In this document: positions 57,212 through 64,000 of the stretch, piece by piece
How positions within the stretch are numbered: the first letter of the stretch is position 1
Layout of the letters: the number at the start of each line of letters is the position of its first letter
From: Methanosarcina mazei S-6
GTDB lineage: Archaea > Halobacteriota > Methanosarcinia > Methanosarcinales > Methanosarcinaceae
Length of the DNA: 64,000 bases
Reading direction: 5' to 3'
Assembly (NCBI RefSeq): GCF_000970205.1
Contig: NZ_CP009512.1
Coordinates: 3,658,001-3,722,000 of the forward strand
The notes under the pieces: model-generated
Databases searched by the model: none
What the model was told of the DNA's origin: nothing
What the model saw: the letters and a program-made list of their open reading frames with translations, nothing else
Made by a program: the position numbers and the translations under genes

Positions 57212-57307
57212 CTTGCGCGGTAACTTGCTCGGTGACTTGCGGGGTAGCTTGCTCGGTGACTTGCGGGGTAGCTTGCGCGGTAGCTTGCTGGGTAGCCTGC
57301 TGGGTAG
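57212..57307 (-). repeat. 12-nt tandem repeat x 8 that reads as a Gln/Thr/Pro linker
   Basis: Eight units of CTTGCGGGGTAG-type sequence begin every 12 nt from 57212. On the minus strand they read as repeated ATPQ/VTEQ/ATQQ tetrapeptides in an open frame. Such TPQV-type linkers are typical inside AlbA_2 proteins like the one ending at 57335, but here the repeat lies after its stop and has no start. It is probably a relic of a relative's linker. Confidence 0.7.
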
Positions 57308-57334
57308 CCCTTTACCATCCAAGATAATGTTTTA

Positions 57335-58822
57335 TTATGACTTCTCCTTCAATTTTTGTTTCATTTTACTAGTCAAGTAATAACCGCCAATCAGTGTTGC
57401 TTTATCACGAAAATCTATTAAGTTTGCTTCCCTTAATTGTTTTATATATCTTTCAATGCTACTTCTAGGTATTTTAGTAATGACAACATAATCAGGAACT
57501 TTTTTACCTTCATTTTCAGCTATCGCTTTTAAAAGAATGGCAAGTTTATCTTTGACTTTTTTAGTTGCTCCCTCAATTGCTCCCTCAATTGCTCCCTCAA
57601 TTGCTCCCTCAATTGCTCCCTCAATTGCTCCCTCAATTTTCTCTCCAGCAACAGGAATGATCATCTTGAAAACATTTCCTTCAATAAACTGAGGGCTGCC
57701 ACCGTCAGCATATTCTTTGATAAATCGATTTACATTTAAAATCCCGGAACCGAGTTCATCTACTCTCCCAAGTTGCATGAAGAATTTGATAATAGTGGGA
57801 TTTTTTGGGAACGGAGCAAAACGTTCTGGATCTATAGGGCCTTCTCCATGTGGATTATTGGCGTTTTCAGTTTCAACCCTGTCCGAATAGATTATGAATG
57901 TGCAGGGGTAAGCATTCATATATTCTCTATGGACTATCAAATTTGCAGCAATTTCTCGAAATATTTTATTCCGAAGACTTACTCGCTGATCTCCTTCCAT
58001 GTAAAATTTATCGGGCAAGTGTTTGCCAACAAAAGTCATTAATTGTTCATAGGCTTCGATCAGGTTTGTCTGGATATATTCTCTGTCATCGTAACGATAA
58101 ATATCTTCGATACGGACAAGAGCATCAATTTTAAAAAATGGAAGCAACTGCTGGATAACTTCATCCTTTCCCAGCAACAAAGCTGCTGCAAGGGTATAAC
58201 CTTCCTGTGTACTGTTTATATCCCGTTTCCACAGCCCTGCTTTTTCTAACATTTGTTGATCGGTAAGAGCCAGCCAGGGATGGTTGGGATTGTTACTTCT
58301 TATAAGGTTTCTGACTTTTGGGAACAGGTCGACTTTGAAATCTTCAAAGCGCAGTCCGGGATAAATAATACCTTCGGTGTAATGCATTCTTTTACGGTTA
58401 TATATCTCTGCTATTTGTTGCGGTTGTGTAACTCTGAAATCCCCGTCATTGCTGCGGTTAAACACTATGCCGGAGGTTTTGTGTACCTGTGAGCTGGAAG
58501 GAACCTGAATGTGGATGAGCCATTTGCCATCAATTTCATACGTTTGCGGAAATAATATGAATGGAGGATCCAGTTTCTGCGGATTATTTGAAAGGTTGAC
58601 CAGATTGCTGATCATCGTTTCCATCTTTGCATGTTCAACTCCGGCTACAGTGCCATCGTCACTAACTCCCAAAACTATGTCTCCCCCGTCATGGTTGAGC
58701 ATGGAACAGATTGTCTCAAATAAATTTCCGGGTAAAGCTGTCCGTGCCTCTTTGAATTCAAGACGGATACCTTCCTTCTCTTTAAGCAGCCTTTTCAACC
58801 TTTCCAGACCCATATTCCTCAC
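57335..58822 (-). CDS. AlbA_2 (Schlafen-like) ATP-binding protein with winged-helix end
   Basis: The protein has 495 residues from GTG 58822, overlapping the hsdS stop (GTGA). The AlbA_2 domain (LEFKEARTALPGNLFETICSMLNHDGG and VLGVSDDGTVAGV, residues about 20-115) is followed by an ATPase-like middle with NKIFREIAANLIVHREY and GRVDELGSGILNV. A GAIE linker of six 12-nt repeats (57565-57636) precedes a C-terminal winged helix (VVITKIPRSSIERYIKQLREANLI). Such genes are common inside type I R-M loci; they may regulate or protect the system. Confidence 0.88.
   Translation of the reverse strand: MRNMGLERLKRLLKEKEGIRLEFKEARTALPGNLFETICSMLNHDGGDIVLGVSDDGTVAGVEHAKMETMISNLVNLSNNPQKLDPPFILFPQTYEIDGKWLIHIQVPSSSQVHKTSGIVFNRSNDGDFRVTQPQQIAEIYNRKRMHYTEGIIYPGLRFEDFKVDLFPKVRNLIRSNNPNHPWLALTDQQMLEKAGLWKRDINSTQEGYTLAAALLLGKDEVIQQLLPFFKIDALVRIEDIYRYDDREYIQTNLIEAYEQLMTFVGKHLPDKFYMEGDQRVSLRNKIFREIAANLIVHREYMNAYPCTFIIYSDRVETENANNPHGEGPIDPERFAPFPKNPTIIKFFMQLGRVDELGSGILNVNRFIKEYADGGSPQFIEGNVFKMIIPVAGEKIEGAIEGAIEGAIEGAIEGAIEGATKKVKDKLAILLKAIAENEGKKVPDYVVITKIPRSSIERYIKQLREANLIDFRDKATLIGGYYLTSKMKQKLKEKS
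57565..57636 (-). repeat. 12-nt coding tandem repeat x 6 (GAIE linker)
   Basis: Six identical TTGCTCCCTCAA units (plus-strand view) encode the GAIE tetrapeptide linker of the AlbA_2 protein. The period keeps frame, so copy-number changes alter linker length only. Confidence 0.9.
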
Positions 58823-60291
58823 TTCTTTCCATTCTGCGCCTTTTCAGCTTTTATTCTTTCCAGCAAAACCTCAGCCGGCTCCCAATCCTCTGCCCCGCGA
58901 ACCTCTGCCAGTTCCCTTTCATTAAGCAGCTTCCCCTCAAACGCTTTTTTCAAAATACTCTGCCTGAGTGCTTCGGCTTTTTCCAGATTTGTTTCAATAT
59001 CCTGCTCTATCTTATCGCAGATTGAAAGGCGGGTTTCGATTTCCTGAACAATGGTTTGCTGTTCGGGAAGAGAACAGAGAGGAAATGGATAATTCCCAAG
59101 CTTTTCACCGTTTATATTTGATTGATTAACACCATCAGTTTTTACGGAATTACCATGAACTTTTGCGATATGACAATTCAAAAAGTAGTTCAAATAATCT
59201 GCCACTGCTAATTCTGAAAGTTGATTTATTCTTATTAGATAGCCAGCAAAAATAGCAGGTTTTTCACCTTTATATATAGCTGTTTTACCAACTAATTCGG
59301 GACTATTAGTACGATTGAAAAGAACATCATCTTTACTTAATAAATATTTTTCAATTTCGGTCTTATCACTTGTATAAACTAGATCACTCCAATCAAACCT
59401 TCCGTTTTGAATATTTCCCATGCGCAATACAGCAACATCACCTGATTCTTTTGATTTCGCAGATGTTCCATATTCTACGCCAAGTGTAAGATTTCCAATT
59501 TTTACCCAATTCCACTCTTTTGGCAACCTGTTCAAATCTTCCAATTCATCCTCAGTGAAAGGTTTAACCTGTTTCAATTTTTTGCCGGCTTTTTTTGCAG
59601 CTTTCTCTTTTTCCTTTCTGATTTGCTCCAGCAACCCCCCTGCATCCGGCAAATCCGTCTGCTGCTCCCGCCATTTTTTCGTAAGCTCCCCTTCAAATGC
59701 TTTTTTCAGCACTGCCTGCCTATATACTTTAAGCTGTTCCTTTGCCAGTTTGAGGTTGGCAATGCCGTTTTCCAGTTCGCTGAAGAGCTGCTCGATTTTT
59801 GAGACTATGGCGCGTTGTTCGGGAAGAGGGCAAATTGTTACTTCCAAGTTTTTAAGAATTGTCTGGCTAATGTTAGGTTGTGCCCCACCAATTGCTTCTT
59901 TAATCAAGTCCTGCTTTCTATGGAAAAACAAATAATACAAAAACTTTGATTCAAAAATTCCATTTTTAAAAATTGCACATACAGCTTGATTTGTTGCAGC
60001 ATCAACACCCAAAAACGCAAGTTTTCCAATTGTAGCACCATATAAAGCAACCAGCAATGTATCTTTGGGAATGATTTTTGCACTTGATTTTTTAATCGCC
60101 TCTTCTGAAATATATTCCTCAGTTTCAAAAATTGTATTATAATTGAGTTCACCCGACTTTACCCATGGAATATTTCCCTCGTAAAACGAAGGGTTCTTTC
60201 TACTTGGAGTACCACCACTGGTAGTTTGGCAAACCTCACCCAGCTAGGAACAGATCCAATGAGAAGGTAACATTCTTTCGCTTTCAGTCAT
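58819..60291 (-). CDS. hsdS: Type I restriction-modification specificity subunit with in-frame TAG at codon 16
   Basis: Reading ATG ACT GAA from 60291 gives MTESERMLPSHWICS, then TAG (60244-60246), then LGEVCQTTSGGTPSRKNPSF and a full HsdS: first target domain, conserved helix with LPEQRAIVSKIEQLFSELE, second target domain and LPEQQTIVQEIETRL. Total length is 490 residues with the TAG read as an amino acid. Without it, the first target domain loses its start (next good start TTG 60057). UAG can encode pyrrolysine in this organism. The ATG shares a base with the TrlF stop (TAATG), so translation is coupled. Confidence 0.82.
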
Positions 60292-63095
60292 TATATGTTC
60301 ACAAATCCGTATTTTTTCTCTCTCATCGTAAATGCAGGCTTGCCACCCTCAAGAATTTTACATATCTGCTCTTTTATGGCTGGATTTTCAATTGCTCCCG
60401 ATTCATAACTTAAAACTTCATCTTCATTTTTTGCCACAATTACTTGTTCAGCGTCAGCGTTCACAACTAAATTGGCGTTATGTGTTACAATAATCACTTG
60501 TCTATATTTTTTAATTTTTTTGAAAATTGGCACTAAAGAATTCATGATAAAATCATTATCCAGATCATCTTCTGGTTGATCGAAAACAAAAGGTTTTATA
60601 AAAGGATCTGTAGCAAGCTTTAAACATACATAGAAAGTGCCTCTCATCCCCACTGAAAGATGGCTTATCTCTTTTCCTTTATAAGTAGAGTTTGTTTGTA
60701 CATTCCAATATTTCCTTCTATTTTTCTCTAAAAGAAGTATCCTTAAGAATTCTCTTTTACCGTCTTTGCTAAATAAATCAGAATCTAATAACTCTGCCAA
60801 ATTTAGAAGAACATTATCCACATTGACAACTTTTTCACCTTTCAATAATTTTAATAGATCGTTTTGCTCTCTAATTTGGAAAGTCTCCTCAAGTCTTTCA
60901 TTCTGTGTTTGAGACTGTGTTCCTCGAAACTTGCGAAGATTTAGGCAATGATGTCCGTATATTTGAGCGAAAAACTCTTTTGAGTCAAATATTTCGAGAG
61001 CTTTTACCTGAATATCATTCAACAGCTCCTCAGTTATGTTTTTTTGTTCAGAATTCCAATATTTTTTTCCATTTTTTAACTGCGTCCATCTATCATCAAT
61101 ATATGTAATGCGTTTATGATGAGATTGTAGGATTAAATCAGCTAGCTTGCTTAGTTTTGAAAATTTGTTATTAATTTCTTCAATTTTAAAATGTATCTCA
61201 TTAATTTTATTTTTATAATTATTAATTTCACTTTGATAAATTTCTATTTGTTCTAACAATGATGTGACATCTATTTTAATTCCGGCATTTTTAAATTTAG
61301 TATCAATTTTTAAATTTTTTTGATATAGCTCTTCAACTTTTTTATCTTTCTCTTGTATATAATTCCTAAAACGATAAATTTGAATAGAAATATTCAAAAA
61401 TGGAATTTTATCTTCTTGGATATCAATATCTTCATTTAACTTTTCAATTTCAATATCCATTCTATTCTGGAAATATTCCATTTCAGATAAAATCTGTTGT
61501 ACTTTTTTAACGTTTCCTGTAATGTTGTTAATTTCATTGAGATTCTCAATGTATTGATTAATCAATTGACGATTTTCATTAGTAGTAATAGTTTCAATTA
61601 AATCTACCTTCTCTTTTTTCTTTCTTTGATTAAATTCAATCGAGTTAAGCAGATTACCCTCATTGTCTACATAGTTCAACCAATCTTTTATAACAAAAAT
61701 TTCGTTGATTAATCGCTCAACCTCAGGTTCTGTTAGATTTAATGGATCCTCTTCTATGGGCAAATTGAGAAGTTTTTTTATCTCGTTATCCAATATCGCA
61801 GGATTCTTTGGATCAACTATTTCCTTAACCTCTCCTTGGTAAATATGTAAATAGTCTAGGTTATTTTTATCATCAATATGGTATTCAATATTCTCTCCAT
61901 CTGGTTTCTGATATGTAACTATGAAATTATCTTTGTTAATTAAAATATCTTTAGAGCGTTCGTTCATATTTGTTTTGTTGAAAGTTTTGGCAATAGCATC
62001 TAGAAGCACACTTTTGCCTGTACCTCTACCACCAACAATTGTAACAAGATTAGAGTTTAGCGGTAGTACAGTTCCACTAAATTTAACACTACTATTAATG
62101 AAAACATTAGTAGTTTTAATCCTGATCTCCGAAAAAAAAGGCTTTTCATACCTCTTTTTTGGGTTCTCTTCGTCAATCCAAATACGTTCAAACTTTTCAA
62201 AAACTACCTGCCGTAATCCTTCAAACGTAGGATTAGCTTTAATCCAATTGAAACAGTTCCCGATCCTATCCTTTTTTCGAGTATTATGAGAAAAAGTATG
62301 AGCGTCACTACAGTCAAGGAGCAAATAATTCACTCCTTGTTCCTTTAGTTTTTCTTTTGCTTTAATATAATGTTCAACAGATTCTGCAGATGTAAATACT
62401 AGATGAGCATCATTGATGGTATTCTTTTTTTCTGAGATTGAACCTTCCGACCATTGGAGTAGATCCCATTCTGTTTTGCCAATTGCTATTAAATATTTAT
62501 CTTTAAAATAATGCCGCTTTTTCAATACTTTTAATATTTCTTTCTCGTTAAGATTAAGGTTATTAAATCCTTCAATTAAGTCTGATCCATAACTGGATAA
62601 TTGATCTTTAGGAACAGTGGCTTTTATTTTGCTTCCGAGATCTTCTAAACTCTTTCTAGTAATACTCCCATTCCATAATTCAGGGTCAAGGCCGGGAGTT
62701 AATGTGTAAGATTGCTCTAGAGCGTTTAGAAACTGACTTTTAATTGTCTCTACGTTAAGTTCATCTGAAAATATAACGTGCATGTTAATTCTTTTGGTGT
62801 TACGAAATTCAACTCCAGCAAATTTTTGGATTCTAAACTCAACGACAGGTAATATTAGTTTTATATTGGGTAATCGACCATTAATTTCTTTTTCATGTTT
62901 AATCCTTTCATAACCATCAAGAAATAGATAATCATTGATCCCTAGAACTTTGAAATCTTCTGGTAATGATTCGAGATCTGTTAGGAATTCTTCCCAAACA
63001 TCTGCTGAATTTCCGTAACCATTAATAATTGATTCAGGTGTATGGATGTGTAAATCCCATTTTGCCCATTCTGAACCTCTTGGATATTCTATCAT
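60291..63095 (-). CDS. TrlF-type PHP domain / AAA-like ATPase
   Basis: The protein has 934 residues. N-terminal PHP-like domain: WDLHIHTPESIINGYG (DxHxHT) and DCSDAHTFSHN. ATPase: Walker A VGGRGTGKSVLLDAI (about 350-360), a long coiled coil (about 480-680), signature-like LSVGMRGT (about 813), Walker B FVFDQPEDDLDN (about 838) and THNANL. This is the TrlF-like SMC/Rad50-style ATPase seen in defence islands. It is the first gene of the hsdS/hsdM unit and is coupled to hsdS. AT-rich, lysine- and asparagine-rich coding unlike the neighbouring hsdM suggests separate origin. Confidence 0.85.
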   Translation of the reverse strand: MIEYPRGSEWAKWDLHIHTPESIINGYGNSADVWEEFLTDLESLPEDFKVLGINDYLFLDGYERIKHEKEINGRLPNIKLILPVVEFRIQKFAGVEFRNTKRINMHVIFSDELNVETIKSQFLNALEQSYTLTPGLDPELWNGSITRKSLEDLGSKIKATVPKDQLSSYGSDLIEGFNNLNLNEKEILKVLKKRHYFKDKYLIAIGKTEWDLLQWSEGSISEKKNTINDAHLVFTSAESVEHYIKAKEKLKEQGVNYLLLDCSDAHTFSHNTRKKDRIGNCFNWIKANPTFEGLRQVVFEKFERIWIDEENPKKRYEKPFFSEIRIKTTNVFINSSVKFSGTVLPLNSNLVTIVGGRGTGKSVLLDAIAKTFNKTNMNERSKDILINKDNFIVTYQKPDGENIEYHIDDKNNLDYLHIYQGEVKEIVDPKNPAILDNEIKKLLNLPIEEDPLNLTEPEVERLINEIFVIKDWLNYVDNEGNLLNSIEFNQRKKKEKVDLIETITTNENRQLINQYIENLNEINNITGNVKKVQQILSEMEYFQNRMDIEIEKLNEDIDIQEDKIPFLNISIQIYRFRNYIQEKDKKVEELYQKNLKIDTKFKNAGIKIDVTSLLEQIEIYQSEINNYKNKINEIHFKIEEINNKFSKLSKLADLILQSHHKRITYIDDRWTQLKNGKKYWNSEQKNITEELLNDIQVKALEIFDSKEFFAQIYGHHCLNLRKFRGTQSQTQNERLEETFQIREQNDLLKLLKGEKVVNVDNVLLNLAELLDSDLFSKDGKREFLRILLLEKNRRKYWNVQTNSTYKGKEISHLSVGMRGTFYVCLKLATDPFIKPFVFDQPEDDLDNDFIMNSLVPIFKKIKKYRQVIIVTHNANLVVNADAEQVIVAKNEDEVLSYESGAIENPAIKEQICKILEGGKPAFTMREKKYGFVNI

Positions 63096-63361
63096 AAGTC
63101 TCTCACCATTCTCACGCAGTCATAATCAATCTAATTCTGTATTCGAGAATTCTCCGAACTTTTCTCCAAACCTTTCATTATCAATTTTGGAGTACTTTTA
63201 AGATGTCAGTTGATTAAATAATTGTCTACTTGTGTCATTCAGCGATTTAATCAAAAATTTTAATGAGAAGTATTATACAACATAGTTGCCATATCGTTTG
63301 AAGTATGAATATTATTCCACATAGCAACAATTACCGAATTAAAGGTTAAGGGGGAAGAAGA

Positions 63362-63934
63362 TTGAGATTTTCATTAGATACTATTGCAGAGGACCTTTCT
63401 CCTTTAAGCGTTGCTATACTTGAATTACTGAACGAAAAAGATAAGAAACCAGTAAAAGGAAACGTTGCTTTTCAAAAAGAGATGTTTCTGATAGCGAATT
63501 ACATTAATAAGGTGAATGAACGAGCAGAATTCATTCCTCATTTCCTCGGTCCTTATAGTGAAGCTTCTGAAGTTAGTATAGATAACCTAGTATCAATGGG
63601 TCTTGTTGAAAAAAAAGAGGGGAATACTTACAAAATTACTCCTTCGGGTATCAAAGTGTTGGGGCTGAAGCAGGATACCTTTTCTTCAGAAGAAAAAGAA
63701 TCAATTGCTGACTTTAAAGAGTTTATCAGTAATCTCACCAATGATGAAATTCTTCTTTTTATTTATGCTTCATATCCTGAATACACCATCGAATCAACTG
63801 AATATCGCAGAATAATGAAATCAAGAGTTAAAAACTCGATTTCCATCTACAAAAAAGGTATCGTCAGTTTAGAAAAAGCTGCTTCTCTAGCAGGTGTAAA
63901 CATAGAGACTTTTCTTGATTTGCAGAGGAGGTAA
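63362..63934 (+). CDS. Antitoxin-like protein with UPF0175-like C-terminus
   Basis: The protein has 190 residues from TTG 63362 (GGGGG seven nt upstream). The N-terminal part resembles Panacea/DUF4065-type or winged-helix domains (FIPHFLGPYSEASEVSIDNLVSMGLVEKKEG). The end SIYKKGIVSLEKAASLAGVNIETFLDLQRR matches the UPF0175 antitoxin pattern (YxxGxxSLxKAAxLAGxxxxxF). The PIN gene starts 6 nt later, so this is its likely antitoxin. The combination of the two halves is not one I recognise. Confidence 0.72.
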   Translation: MRFSLDTIAEDLSPLSVAILELLNEKDKKPVKGNVAFQKEMFLIANYINKVNERAEFIPHFLGPYSEASEVSIDNLVSMGLVEKKEGNTYKITPSGIKVLGLKQDTFSSEEKESIADFKEFISNLTNDEILLFIYASYPEYTIESTEYRRIMKSRVKNSISIYKKGIVSLEKAASLAGVNIETFLDLQRR

Positions 63935-63939
63935 AAAGC

Positions 63940-64000
63940 GTGAAAATATTTGATGCCTCCTCAATTGTCTGCTTGCTTAGGGAAGCTAACTTTCCGAAAG
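63940..64000 (+). CDS. PIN-domain toxin, 5' end only
   Basis: A GTG at 63940 follows GGAGGT by 7 nt and opens with KIFDASSIVCLLREANFPK, the first strand of a PIN (VapC-like) ribonuclease with its leading aspartate. The gene is cut by the window edge. Confidence 0.6.
   Translation, partial: MKIFDASSIVCLLREANFPK

Overview
The window comes from a methanogenic archaeon, almost certainly a Methanosarcina. It carries a trimethylamine/dimethylamine methyltransferase cluster in which mttB and mtbB are each read through an in-frame amber (pyrrolysine) codon. It also has class I lysyl-tRNA synthetase, an archaeal CTP-dependent riboflavin kinase, a FilR1-type regulator, a preflagellin-type peptidase, AT-rich TATA promoters and long repeat-rich intergenic DNA. 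The pyrrolysine biosynthesis and tRNA genes are not in the window.

Layout. 0-5.4 kb: regulator and exported proteins of unknown function. 5.7-22.1 kb: housekeeping block, mostly on the minus strand at first: aroC, a CDF cation transporter, ribB with the riboflavin kinase/regulator, two HVO_0476-type zinc-finger genes, pcm, a bifunctional-nuclease-like gene, hisF, a MazG-like gene, an IS200/IS605 remnant beside an NmrA-like gene, a double U32 protein with a DNPH1-like hydrolase, bofA-like, a methyltransferase and lysS. 22.8-32.5 kb: PepSY lipoprotein, then the methylamine cluster, transcribed leftwards as hdrD-like, mtbC, mttB, mttC, mttP, two small ORFs, mtbB. MttB and MtbB demethylate tri- and dimethylamine onto the corrinoid proteins MttC and MtbC, and MttP is the permease. 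32.7-44.4 kb: ether-lipid CDP-alcohol transferase, tRNA-Pro, acyltransferase, zinc ribbon, mutS-mutL, cbiD-cbiE, A24 peptidase and tRNA-Val. 44.4-49 kb: an accessory stretch holding a matrixin protease pair, a YggS homologue, and two tRNA-Val-derived relics that look like old integration scars. 49-55.5 kb: acetyltransferase, methyltransferase, PocR/PAS histidine kinase, surface beta-propeller protein. 55.6-64 kb: a defence-like island (TrlF-type PHP/ATPase, hsdS, an AlbA_2 regulator, hsdM, then a toxin-antitoxin pair cut by the window edge).

Most notable observations: (1) a TATA-preceded inverted-repeat leader element in four copies, each upstream of a leftward gene; three known downstream genes encode exported or membrane proteins; (2) in-frame UAG codons in hsdS (codon 16) and in a zinc-finger paralogue (codon 3), in an organism that decodes UAG; (3) several well-supported genes with no ATG/GTG/TTG start but with CTG, ATT or ATA at ideal Shine-Dalgarno spacing, including mtbC; (4) five TCATGA palindromes in 146 bp upstream of mtbC; (5) an hsdS/hsdM locus with no visible hsdR but with a TrlF-type gene translationally coupled to hsdS; (6) tRNA-Val relics with intact acceptor stems; (7) an unlisted 49-residue membrane peptide inside the methylamine cluster. 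Everything here was read by eye; no alignments or database searches were run.
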